From assembly GCF_900055185.1 (NCBI RefSeq), contig NZ_FIZX01000001.1:1178001-1242000 (forward strand): 64,000 nt of DNA. Reading direction: 5' to 3'. Below, in pieces: positions 52,876 to 61,646 of the stretch (positions are counted from its first letter, which is position 1; the number at the start of each line of letters is the position of its first letter). A program made the translations under genes and the position numbers. The DNA comes from Grimontia celer. GTDB taxonomy: Bacteria > Pseudomonadota > Gammaproteobacteria > Enterobacterales > Vibrionaceae. The notes below the pieces were generated by a model. The model saw only the letters and a list, made by a program, of their open reading frames with translations, was not told where the DNA came from and did not search any database.

Positions 52876-54978
52876 CTATGATTTAGACGGGCGTGATTGC
52901 TTGACCACGCGTTCTGCTTGTCGGACGATTCTTTCTACCGTCAGGCCAAAGTGTTCAAAGAGCGCAGCGGCAGGTGCGGATTCCCCAAAGGTATCGATAC
53001 CTAAAGCCAGCCCGTCACTTCCCACGTATTTGTGCCAGCCCAAGGTAGAACCCGCTTCGATGGATACCCGGCATTTGAGGGATGGTGGAAGCACGCTTTT
53101 TCGATAGTGTTCTGGCTGCTGGTCAAACACGTCAGGGCAAGGCATTGAAACGACTCGGGCATGAATCGACTTTCGATTCAGTAAAATGGCTGCTTCAACA
53201 GCGAGTTCGATTTCTGACCCTGTTGCAATCAGGATGAGATCAGGGTCGTCACCCAAGTGCCCTTCATGTTCCTTGAGGATGTAACCGCCCCGCTCAATTA
53301 GAGGAAGTTGGTCAGCGCGGCGTAGCTGGTATGGCAGGCTTTGGCGTGAAAACACCAAAATATGAGGTCCAGATTGATCTTCAATCGCTTTCTTCCACGC
53401 CACCGCCGTTTCAACCGCATCACAGGGCCTCCAGACGTTGACGTTTGGCATTGCCCTGAAGCTGGTAAGGTGTTCAATCGGTTGGTGTGTTGGACCATCT
53501 TCACCCAGTCCAATGGAATCATGGGTGAAGACATAAATGGCGTGTACTTTGGAGAGCGCCGCTACGCGAATGGCATTTCTTGCATAGTCAGAAAATACTA
53601 AAAACGTTGCACAGTAAGGAATGAATCCTCCATGCAAGGCTAGGCCGTTTGCTATTGCGCTCATCCCAAACTCACGCACGCCAAAGCGTATGTAGTTTCC
53701 ATCTGGCGATTCAGGATTATTGTCTAAAGCACCTTTCCAAAAGGTGTTGTTTGAAGGGCTTAGATCTGCAGAGCCACCAATCAGTTCTGGAAGCAATGGA
53801 CCAAATGCATTCAGGGATTGTTGAGACGCTTGTCTACTTGCAATACTTTGCGCCTGCAAAGCGGCTTTCTTCACGAATTGTTCAGATTCCTCTCCCCAGT
53901 TTTTAGGCAGTTGCCCTTCCATCCGACGGAAATATTCCGCTGCTAGCTCAGGGTATTCATCTGCGTAAGCTGAAAAGGTTGCATCCCACAGGTTCTCCCT
54001 TAAGGCACCTTGTGTTTTGTCGTTCCAATACGTCTGGATTTTGGTTGGGATCTCGAAAGGATCATGGATCCAGGACATAGATTTTCGGGTGTTGGCAACC
54101 TCATCACTTCCCAGTGGCGCACCATGTACATCATGTGATCCGGCTTTGTTTGGGGAACCTTTTCCGATGACAGTTTTACAGCAAATCAAAACCGGTTTGT
54201 CTTCAACTGCGCGGGCATCCATGATGGCTTCACGAATCGAGTAATGGTCATGCCCATCTATATCTTCGATTACATGCCACCCATAGGCGCGAAACCTTTG
54301 CGGAGTATCGTCGGTTAGCCAGCCATCTACATCACCATCAATGGAAATGCCATTGTCGTCATAAAAAGCAATGAGCTTTGACAGCTTCATTGTGCCTGCC
54401 AAGGAGCACACTTCGTGGGAAATGCCTTCCATCAAACAGCCGTCACCGAAAAAGACATAGGTGTAGTGATCAACGATATCGAAACCTGGCCTATTGAATT
54501 GCGCCGCGAGGGTTTTCTCTGCGAGCGCCATCCCCACTGCATTTGCCAGTCCTTGCCCAAGTGGACCCGTTGTCGTCTCTACGCCTGGCGTGACACCAAT
54601 CTCTGGATGTCCCGGTGTTATACTTCCTAATTGTCTGAACTGCTTTAGATCTTCAGTTGTGACGTTATATCCCGTGAGGTGTAGCAGGCTATAAATCAAA
54701 CATGAAGCATGACCATTGGAAAGCACAAAGCGGTCCCTGTTAGACCAGTTTGGATTTTTAGGATTGTGCTTAAGAAACTCGCGCCAAAGGACGGTAGCGA
54801 TATCCGCCATCCCCATGGGAGCGCCTGGATGTCCAGAATTGGCGTTTTGAACCATGTCTACAGCTAAAACACGTAACGCGCTTGCACAATCTTCATGAAT
54901 TTCGTTAGAAGTGGGAGAAAAATGTATCTCGGCTTCAGCCGTTTTATACTCCTCAGAGAACTGACTTACCTTGCTCAT
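52876..54978 (-). CDS. cbbT: Transketolase
   Basis: The 700-residue protein has the thiamine-diphosphate motif [18 protein letters not shown] ... [10 protein letters not shown] (about 180-215). Also seen are the N-terminal [14 protein letters not shown] and the central [19 protein letters not shown]. About 25 residues precede the usual transketolase start. It leads the cbbTAPF operon, divergent from cbbL across a 490-bp control region. Confidence 0.96.
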   Translation of the reverse strand: MSKVSQFSEEYKTAEAEIHFSPTSNEIHEDCASALRVLAVDMVQNANSGHPGAPMGMADIATVLWREFLKHNPKNPNWSNRDRFVLSNGHASCLIYSLLHLTGYNVTTEDLKQFRQLGSITPGHPEIGVTPGVETTTGPLGQGLANAVGMALAEKTLAAQFNRPGFDIVDHYTYVFFGDGCLMEGISHEVCSLAGTMKLSKLIAFYDDNGISIDGDVDGWLTDDTPQRFRAYGWHVIEDIDGHDHYSIREAIMDARAVEDKPVLICCKTVIGKGSPNKAGSHDVHGAPLGSDEVANTRKSMSWIHDPFEIPTKIQTYWNDKTQGALRENLWDATFSAYADEYPELAAEYFRRMEGQLPKNWGEESEQFVKKAALQAQSIASRQASQQSLNAFGPLLPELIGGSADLSPSNNTFWKGALDNNPESPDGNYIRFGVREFGMSAIANGLALHGGFIPYCATFLVFSDYARNAIRVAALSKVHAIYVFTHDSIGLGEDGPTHQPIEHLTSFRAMPNVNVWRPCDAVETAVAWKKAIEDQSGPHILVFSRQSLPYQLRRADQLPLIERGGYILKEHEGHLGDDPDLILIATGSEIELAVEAAILLNRKSIHARVVSMPCPDVFDQQPEHYRKSVLPPSLKCRVSIEAGSTLGWHKYVGSDGLALGIDTFGESAPAAALFEHFGLTVERIVRQAERVVKQSRPSKS

Positions 54979-55475
54979 TGAAATATTCCCTATCTTTATT
55001 TCCTGAAAATGAGTGCCAATCCAAATGGATTGATACTTTTATTCCGTCTCTTTCCAATGTGTTAGCGTGATAAGTCAATCTTGTGTTTTAAATTAACCAC
55101 GCAAAACCTTACATATAAAAGGTGAATGATTTTGAAATTAAACAGATTGGGTTAAAGTCTCCAATCAGGAATATTTTTGAAAAAGATAAGAAAAACTTAT
55201 TTCTTTTTATTTCATGAAACTCAGGGAGTCACACCAAGATAAGGATCGTTCTATTTCTTTGTTTTAATTGAATTATCCAATGAGCTCTCAGAGTTGAATA
55301 TTTTTCTTAGCATGCTAAATACCTTTCAAAAACAGCATGCTAAGTAATAGTTATCTTTGTCATAAAAACTTCCAATTTCACTTTGAATTAAAAATAACAA
55401 CACTAAGTACAAGGCAAACGCAATTCACATTGCGGATAGCAATTAATTCAACGGCAATAAATAAGGAAATTGGTT
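54979..55475. promoter_or_regulatory. Divergent cbbT/cbbL control region
   Basis: This AT-rich, gene-free stretch holds three inverted repeats: CAATCC-aaat-GGATTG (55017-55032), GATTGG...CCAATC (about 55147-55168) and an 11-bp perfect pair CTTAGCATGCT / AGCATGCTAAG (55306-55344). The last lies about 130 bp before cbbL. A cbbR gene lies downstream of cbbO and another at 28731, so LysR binding here is likely. No sigma-54 motif was found. Confidence 0.6.
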
Positions 55476-56894
55476 ATGGCAAAAAGTTATCAGGCAGGAG
55501 TAAAGGAATACCGGGAAACCTATTGGATGCCCGAATATGTCCCTGCCGACACCGACCTTCTGGCTTGCTTTAAAATAGAACCTCAAGCTGGGGTTCCAAG
55601 AGAAGAAGCGGCAGCTGCAGTGGCGGCGGAATCCTCTACCGGAACCTGGACAACAGTATGGACAGATTTACTGACCGACTTGGATTACTACAAGGGTCGC
55701 GCCTATGCGATTGAGGATGTACCAGGTGACGATACCTCCTTCTATGCGTTTGTCGCTTATCCTATCGATCTGTTTGAAGAAGGCTCTGTGGTAAACGTAT
55801 TGACCTCACTGGTGGGTAACGTATTCGGCTTTAAAGCGATCCGCGCTTTACGCCTTGAAGATGTCCGTTTTCCGATTGCCTATGTGAAAACCTGCGGTGG
55901 TCCGCCAAATGGTATTCAGGTTGAACGCGATAAGCTCAATAAATATGGCCGTGCCCTCTTGGGCTGTACTATCAAACCGAAATTGGGTTTGTCTGCAAAG
56001 AACTACGGCCGAGCCTGTTATGAAGGTCTTCGTGGTGGACTCGACTTCACTAAAGATGATGAAAACGTTAACTCTCAACCTTTTATGCGATGGCGTGATC
56101 GATTTGAGTATGTAGCTGAAGCCGTTCATCGTGCTGAACGAGAAACCGGTGAGCGTAAGGGTCATTATCTGAATGTGACTGCACCAACCCCTGAAGAGAT
56201 GTATCGCCGCGCAGAGTTCGCGAAGGAACTCGACATGCCAATCATCATGCATGATTACCTCACTGCAGGCTTTACCGCCAATACCGGTCTCGCCAATTGG
56301 TGTCGTGAGAATGGAATGTTGCTACACATTCACCGAGCGATGCATGCCGTTCTTGATAGAAATCCCCGCCACGGTATTCACTTCCGAGTGCTGTCGAAAT
56401 GCCTGCGCCTTTCAGGTGGTGACCATCTTCATTCTGGTACCGTTGTGGGCAAACTCGAGGGCGACCGCGAAGCGACGTTGGGTTGGATCGATATCATGCG
56501 TGATCGCTTCATTAAAGAAGATCGTTCACGCGGGATCTTCTTTGACCAAGACTTTGGCTCTATGCCAGGCGTACTTCCCGTTGCATCTGGTGGTATCCAC
56601 GTATGGCACATGCCTGCTTTGGTCTCTATTTTCGGTGATGACGCAGTCTTCCAATTTGGCGGCGGTACTTTAGGTCACCCGTGGGGTAATGCAGCTGGTG
56701 CAGCAGCTAACCGCGTGGCGTTGGAAGCGTGTACACAAGCTCGTAACGAAGGTCGTTCACTTGAGCGAGAAGGCAAAGACATTCTCACCGCTGCCGCGAA
56801 ACACAGTCCAGAGCTTAAAGCGGCGATGGAGACCTGGAAGGAAATTAAGTTTGAATTCGACACTGTAGACAAGCTGGATGTGGTTCACGCTTAG
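55476..56894 (+). CDS. cbbL: Form I (IAq-type) RuBisCO large subunit
   Basis: The 472-residue form I large subunit has the catalytic Lys in [14 protein letters not shown], the carbamylated Lys in [24 protein letters not shown] and loop 6 at [20 protein letters not shown] and [13 protein letters not shown] are also present. Green-type IA features, together with cbbS-cbbQ-cbbO downstream and no carboxysome genes, point to the IAq class. Start ATG follows AAGGAAA. It fixes CO2 onto RuBP in the cytoplasm. Confidence 0.98.
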   Translation: MAKSYQAGVKEYRETYWMPEYVPADTDLLACFKIEPQAGVPREEAAAAVAAESSTGTWTTVWTDLLTDLDYYKGRAYAIEDVPGDDTSFYAFVAYPIDLFEEGSVVNVLTSLVGNVFGFKAIRALRLEDVRFPIAYVKTCGGPPNGIQVERDKLNKYGRALLGCTIKPKLGLSAKNYGRACYEGLRGGLDFTKDDENVNSQPFMRWRDRFEYVAEAVHRAERETGERKGHYLNVTAPTPEEMYRRAEFAKELDMPIIMHDYLTAGFTANTGLANWCRENGMLLHIHRAMHAVLDRNPRHGIHFRVLSKCLRLSGGDHLHSGTVVGKLEGDREATLGWIDIMRDRFIKEDRSRGIFFDQDFGSMPGVLPVASGGIHVWHMPALVSIFGDDAVFQFGGGTLGHPWGNAAGAAANRVALEACTQARNEGRSLEREGKDILTAAAKHSPELKAAMETWKEIKFEFDTVDKLDVVHA

Positions 56895-56923
56895 TCACTT
56901 GCGACAACCCAAAGGAGATTCTT

Positions 56924-57283
56924 ATGAGTGAAGTTATGGATTATTCGTCGCGACTGACGGACCCGCACAGCCGCAAGTTCGAAACCTTTTCGTACTTGCC
57001 AAGAATGACTGCTGATCAAATTCGGCGCCAGGTTGAGTTTATCGTGAGTAAAGGCTGGAACCCAGCAATTGAACATACCGAGCCGGAAGAGGCGACGGGT
57101 TCATTTTGGTACATGTGGAAACTGCCCATGTTTGGTGAAACCAATGTCGATCAGATCCTGAATGAGGCGCAGCTTTGTCATAACCTGAACCCGAACCACC
57201 ATGTTCGTTTGATTGGTTATGACAATTATCGCCAAAGTCAGGGAGCGTCGATGGTTATCTACCGTGCCCCAGGATTTGAGTAA
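56924..57283 (+). CDS. cbbS: RuBisCO small subunit
   Basis: The 119-residue small subunit has [26 protein letters not shown] cut by the usual [10 protein letters not shown] strand and [12 protein letters not shown]. It starts 29 nt after cbbL with AAAGGAGA before the ATG. It assembles as L8S8. A hairpin follows and probably sets high cbbLS mRNA levels relative to cbbQO. Confidence 0.97.
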   Translation: MSEVMDYSSRLTDPHSRKFETFSYLPRMTADQIRRQVEFIVSKGWNPAIEHTEPEEATGSFWYMWKLPMFGETNVDQILNEAQLCHNLNPNHHVRLIGYDNYRQSQGASMVIYRAPGFE

Positions 57284-57292
57284 CCCCGAAAC

Positions 57293-57325
57293 TACCCAAG
57301 CTCTCTATCCGGTGTAGCTTGGGTA
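57293..57325 (+). other. Intercistronic stem-loop between cbbS and cbbQ
   Basis: TACCCAAGC / GCTTGGGTA pair perfectly around a 15-nt loop, 10 nt after the cbbS stop, with no T-run. It is likely an mRNA-stabilising or attenuating element. Confidence 0.7.
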
Positions 57326-57415
57326 CCCCTCTCGATAGGGCCTTGGCTGGGAACGTTTAGTCCTGTGCATCCCAGCCCTTTTTCCTCTCTGCTTTGCAAA
57401 AACATGGAGTTAGTT

Positions 57416-58237
57416 ATGAGTCAGGCAATTCCAACCATGCCCCGGGATAACCAATATTTGATTATCTCTGAGCCGTATTATCAAGAATCCGGTGATGAGA
57501 TGTCCCTTTATCAGGCGGCATATGATTCGCGGATCCCCATGATGTTAAAAGGACCAACAGGCTGCGGTAAAACCCGTTTTATTGAACACATGGCGTGGCG
57601 TTTAGGTAAACCGCTTATCACTATTTCCTGTCACGAAGACATGACAGCGTCTGATTTGATTGGTCGCTATCTCCTCAATGCTGATGGCACATATTGGCAA
57701 GATGGTCCTCTTACAACCGCGGCAAGAATTGGTGCAATCTGCTATCTCGATGAAGTGGTAGAAGCGCGCCAAGATACGACTGTCGCTATACATTCTCTAA
57801 CAGACTATCGCCGAACACTCTCGCTGGAAAAGAAAGGTGAACTGCTGCAGGCGCATGAGGATTTTCAATTAGTGATCTCTTATAACCCGGGATACCAGAC
57901 ACTGATGAAAGACCTTAAGACGTCAACTAAACAGCGCTTTGCTGCACTGGAGTTTGAATATCCGGATGAAGAAACCGAAATTTCTATCGTTTGCCATGAA
58001 ACCGGGATTGATGAAGGAACGGCAGGCCGACTTATTCAAATAGCAAAACATGCCAGAAATCTGGTTGGCCATGGACTCAACGAAGGCATTTCAACCCGAC
58101 TACTGGTTTATACCGCACAGCTCATCAAAAAAGGAATCCCTCCTGTCGCTGCTTGTCACATGGCTTTAGTTCGCCCTTTGAGTGATGACGCTGATATTCG
58201 GGAAACGCTGGAAGCGACGGTTCAAGGTTGTTTTTGA
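57416..58237 (+). CDS. cbbQ: RuBisCO activase AAA+ subunit CbbQ
   Basis: The 273-residue MoxR-type AAA+ protein has Walker A GPTGCGKTRFIEH (about 44), Walker B AICYLDEVVEAR (about 105) and sensor-like VISYNPGYQ. With CbbO it removes inhibitory sugar phosphates from form I RuBisCO. I start at MSQAIPTM (GGAG upstream), giving the family length. Order cbbLSQO is typical of form IAq clusters. Confidence 0.96.
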   Translation: MSQAIPTMPRDNQYLIISEPYYQESGDEMSLYQAAYDSRIPMMLKGPTGCGKTRFIEHMAWRLGKPLITISCHEDMTASDLIGRYLLNADGTYWQDGPLTTAARIGAICYLDEVVEARQDTTVAIHSLTDYRRTLSLEKKGELLQAHEDFQLVISYNPGYQTLMKDLKTSTKQRFAALEFEYPDEETEISIVCHETGIDEGTAGRLIQIAKHARNLVGHGLNEGISTRLLVYTAQLIKKGIPPVAACHMALVRPLSDDADIRETLEATVQGCF

Positions 58238-58257
58238 CCGATATTTGAGGGCTGATT

Positions 58258-60618
58258 ATGGACGATAAAATGCGTGCGAATAAACGAAGAGTTGAAGCGC
58301 AGCTACTAAAAAAAACGGATGGATTAAAGCTCGCTTTTGAGACTGGTTTTCACGAAGCCGAAGCACTGATGAGTACCATTGATTTGAATGAGTACCTGAC
58401 AGCAGCTTTGTCTTTATTCGATAAAAATCAGTCAGATGAATCAATATCTGCGTTTCTGCTATCCGTTCCAAATACCCATAAATTCGTGAGTGACAGTGTC
58501 ACTAAAGATATCAAAAATACTATTGTGACTCTGTCTGAATGGTTAGGTTCGGAGCGCCTTTGCCAATATCTGAATACTTTACCTCCAGTTGCAGAAAGGC
58601 TCTGTTCAAAGGAAGGCTTGAACATTTACCAAAAGCTGGTTGAGGAATTGGCTCGTACTGCGCCAAGGTGCCTTAAAGTATTTTTGACGCGATCCCCTAG
58701 TTTTCTTACATCGTTACCCATTTTAGGCTTGCGTCACTGGGCACTCATTGGCGCTAAATCACATGCAAACCAGATAGACTCCCTAAATAGTTACTTCACA
58801 CTGACGTCGCCGGAAAGTCAGAATATTTTTCAAAGGCAGCGCCGCGGTACACTTTTTATAGATGCCCAGCGCCAACTTAATTTTTACCTTCGCGCAATCT
58901 GGGGCCGCGATTTTTTTCTTCGTCCCAGAATCATCGAGGTCAATAACGCCGAGAATGAACAAAATTCTTCGCCACTATGTGCTATTCAAAGCGGCACCAT
59001 TTTGTTGCCGGATGCCATGGAAGCTCGGGATCCCAGCAACCCAACACTTTCGGCGAAAAATCTATACCGATCGTCGGTTACTCATGCTGCAGCGCACTTG
59101 ATGTTTTCTCGACCAGTACAACACGGCGATTACTCTGACATTCAACGCTACTGTTACGGACTCATAGAAGATGCCCGCGTCGAAGCGTTAGCAATCAAAG
59201 ATTTTCCTGGATTGCGCCAACTATGGATGCCCTTCCATCTTGATCAAGTCAAAAAAAGCAACGGCGAACCCTACCAACTATCACTGGCGTTGCTATCAGG
59301 TAATGCTGAAGATGCTCCAGCTCATCTCACTTACGTAGTCAATGCGTTCAATACATTGTTGAGCATGGAAAACTCTTATGAACAGGAAGTCCATAAAGAC
59401 ACGTTAGCCAGACGTTTAGCTTCTGATATAGAGATCAGTGATGGAGACAATTTGCATAATCAGCTTTGTTATCGTGACGATAATACTTACCTCTGGTTTG
59501 AAAACGGTGATGAGTTTTACCAATGGTCGCTTCTTTCCGAACCTCAGGTTAAGAGAACCGTCAATGTGATGGAAATGGTCAATGAAATAGACAACGAACT
59601 GGCTGATGATAACGCGCAGGAAGTATGGATTCTGGAGTCTGAATTTTTTCGGGATGGCGATCCTGAAAACGTCAGCATGAATGAGCTGGAAGGCAAACAA
59701 CAAATATCCTCACCCTTTTACTATCCCGAATGGGATTACACCGCAAACCAAAACCGTCCAGCTTGGGTGACGCTTACTGAGCGTTCTGTAAAGAAAGGTG
59801 CATCAACAGACATTGATAAACTCATCGAAAACCGACAATCCCAACTCAGGAAAATTAAAGCCATTGTTGAAGCCCTTCAACCAAAAGGACTGCAGCGGTT
59901 AAGGAAACAGTTTGAAGGTGATGAGTTGGATCTGGATGCTGCAATCGATGCCATGAAAGAAATTCGTCGTGGCGCGCTGCCGGATATGAACATTGACCAA
60001 AGACTCATTCGGCGAGAGCGTGATTTGGCCGTGTTGGTTTTACTGGATCTCTCTCAATCAACTATGGATTCACTACCTGGCAGTCATAGTGATATCAGAG
60101 TGCTGGATGTTGCCCAAGAAGCGACAGTGATGTTAGCAAATGCGATTGATGGCATTGGGGATCCGTTTGCCATTCATGGTTTTAACTCTAACGGCAGAAG
60201 TGATGTTCGCTATCAACGCTTTAAAGATTTTGACGAAGCCTACGATGACACAACAAAGTCACGGCTAGCTGTTATGGAAGGCGGATTATCAACGCGAATG
60301 GGTGCAGCATTGCGACATGCCAAAACATATTTGGCACAGCAACCTCAGCGAAAAAAACTACTGTTAATGATCAGCGATGGCGAACCTGCTGACATAGACA
60401 GTCGTGACCCGCTTTATCTTCAGGCTGATACCAAACATGCTATCGATGATGTGTTGATGCAAGGTATCACCCCTTTCTGTCTGACGATAGATCCTGACGC
60501 GGACAGTTATGTCGCTCAAATTTTCGGTGAAGGCCATTATTCAATTTTGGATAACGCTAGCCGACTCCCGGATGTATTGCCGAATTTGTTCGCGAGCATT
60601 ACACGCACGTCTTCATAG
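58258..60618 (+). CDS. cbbO: RuBisCO activase adaptor CbbO (vWA protein)
   Basis: The 786-residue protein (NorD/CbbO family) has a long helical N-terminal part. The C-terminal von Willebrand A domain contains the MIDAS-like LVLLDLSQSTMDSL (about 590-604) and LLLMISDGEPADI. CbbO bridges CbbQ hexamers to RuBisCO. A GAGGG ribosome-binding site precedes the ATG. A matS site lies inside. Confidence 0.95.
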   Translation: MDDKMRANKRRVEAQLLKKTDGLKLAFETGFHEAEALMSTIDLNEYLTAALSLFDKNQSDESISAFLLSVPNTHKFVSDSVTKDIKNTIVTLSEWLGSERLCQYLNTLPPVAERLCSKEGLNIYQKLVEELARTAPRCLKVFLTRSPSFLTSLPILGLRHWALIGAKSHANQIDSLNSYFTLTSPESQNIFQRQRRGTLFIDAQRQLNFYLRAIWGRDFFLRPRIIEVNNAENEQNSSPLCAIQSGTILLPDAMEARDPSNPTLSAKNLYRSSVTHAAAHLMFSRPVQHGDYSDIQRYCYGLIEDARVEALAIKDFPGLRQLWMPFHLDQVKKSNGEPYQLSLALLSGNAEDAPAHLTYVVNAFNTLLSMENSYEQEVHKDTLARRLASDIEISDGDNLHNQLCYRDDNTYLWFENGDEFYQWSLLSEPQVKRTVNVMEMVNEIDNELADDNAQEVWILESEFFRDGDPENVSMNELEGKQQISSPFYYPEWDYTANQNRPAWVTLTERSVKKGASTDIDKLIENRQSQLRKIKAIVEALQPKGLQRLRKQFEGDELDLDAAIDAMKEIRRGALPDMNIDQRLIRRERDLAVLVLLDLSQSTMDSLPGSHSDIRVLDVAQEATVMLANAIDGIGDPFAIHGFNSNGRSDVRYQRFKDFDEAYDDTTKSRLAVMEGGLSTRMGAALRHAKTYLAQQPQRKKLLLMISDGEPADIDSRDPLYLQADTKHAIDDVLMQGITPFCLTIDPDADSYVAQIFGEGHYSILDNASRLPDVLPNLFASITRTSS
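58490..58502. promoter_or_regulatory. matS site (MatP binding)
   Basis: GTGACAGTGTCAC, an exact consensus match inside cbbO. Confidence 0.85.
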
Positions 60619-60673
60619 GATCTCTAGTAAATCGCTGAAAACACTCTCTGCATAAGAAACAAGGAAAGTTGTT

Positions 60674-61591
60674 ATGCATTTGACGTTAAGACAGCTCAAT
60701 ATTTTTCAGGCGGTGGCAATGCACTTAAGTTTCACACGTGCTGCCGCTGAACTGCACCTCACCCAACCTGCCGTTTCAATGCAGATCAAACAGCTCGAAG
60801 ACAATATTGGATTGCCGTTGTTTGAGCATTTAGGGAAGTCCCTATTTCTCACTCACGCTGGTGAAGAGCTTCTGGGTTACTGTGAACGCATTTCCGAGCA
60901 GTTACGCGATGCCGAAGATGCGTTCGAGAAAATGAAATCACTAACTTGCGGCAAACTTAAAGTGACTGTGGCCAGCACGGCAAACTATTTTGCAGCCAAA
61001 CTTCTGGCTGAGTTTTCTCAGCAACACCCAGAGATAAAAATCAGCTTGAAAGTCACGAACCGCGAACAATTACTGAAAGACATTAAAAGTAATGATTGTG
61101 ACTTGGTGATCATGGGTAAACCGCCGGCGGAGTTTGATGTAGAGGCGACAGTATTTATGGAGAACCCATTGGTTGTCATTGCCCCTGTTAATCATCCACT
61201 CTGCCAACAAAGGCAAATTCCATTATCTGTGATAGCCAAAGAGCCAATGGTTGTGAGAGAGAAAGGTTCTGGCACGCGGTTTTCTATTGAACGCTTTTTT
61301 CTTCAACACGGATACGAACTGAATGTCTCGGCGGAAATGAGTGCCAGTGAAGCAATTAAACAGGCGGTGTCTGCCGGTTTAAGTTTGGGAATAGTCTCCA
61401 GTCACACTATTTCTCTTGAACTGGAAGCAGAAAAACTGAAAGTATTGGATGTGGTAGATATGCCAATAATACGGCATTGGTATTTGGTTCGTCGAAGCGA
61501 TAAAGCGCTATCACCTATCGCACAAGCGTTTAGTAACTATTTGTTAAGTGAAAATAATTTTGAGAGAAAGTCCGTTGAACATCATTTTTAA
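60674..61591 (+). CDS. cbbR: LysR-type regulator, CbbR paralogue 2
   Basis: The 305-residue LysR protein has an N-terminal HTH (LRQLNIFQAVAMHLSFTRAAAELHLTQPAVSMQIKQLE) and an effector-binding domain (GSGTRFSIERFF). It sits 55 nt after cbbO in the same direction, so it is probably expressed with or just after cbbLSQO. This is unlike the usual divergent cbbR. It is paralogous to the copy at 28731. It is the more likely direct regulator of the cbbT/cbbL intergenic region. Confidence 0.88.
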   Translation: MHLTLRQLNIFQAVAMHLSFTRAAAELHLTQPAVSMQIKQLEDNIGLPLFEHLGKSLFLTHAGEELLGYCERISEQLRDAEDAFEKMKSLTCGKLKVTVASTANYFAAKLLAEFSQQHPEIKISLKVTNREQLLKDIKSNDCDLVIMGKPPAEFDVEATVFMENPLVVIAPVNHPLCQQRQIPLSVIAKEPMVVREKGSGTRFSIERFFLQHGYELNVSAEMSASEAIKQAVSAGLSLGIVSSHTISLELEAEKLKVLDVVDMPIIRHWYLVRRSDKALSPIAQAFSNYLLSENNFERKSVEHHF

Positions 61592-61596
61592 AAAGT

Positions 61597-61609
61597 GTGA
61601 CAGTGTCAC
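61597..61609. promoter_or_regulatory. matS site (MatP binding)
   Basis: GTGACAGTGTCAC, an exact match in the 55-bp gap after cbbR2 and the only intergenic exact matS here. A near-match with one mismatch (GTGACGCTGTAAC) follows at 61665-61677. Confidence 0.85.
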
Positions 61610-61646
61610 CCACCAGATAAAAATGAACAAATCCCAACCGCTTTGT

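Noticed and set aside
55476-60618. Carboxysome operon
   Set aside because: No shell, CsoS2 or carbonic-anhydrase genes are present; cbbLS is followed by cbbQ and cbbO only.
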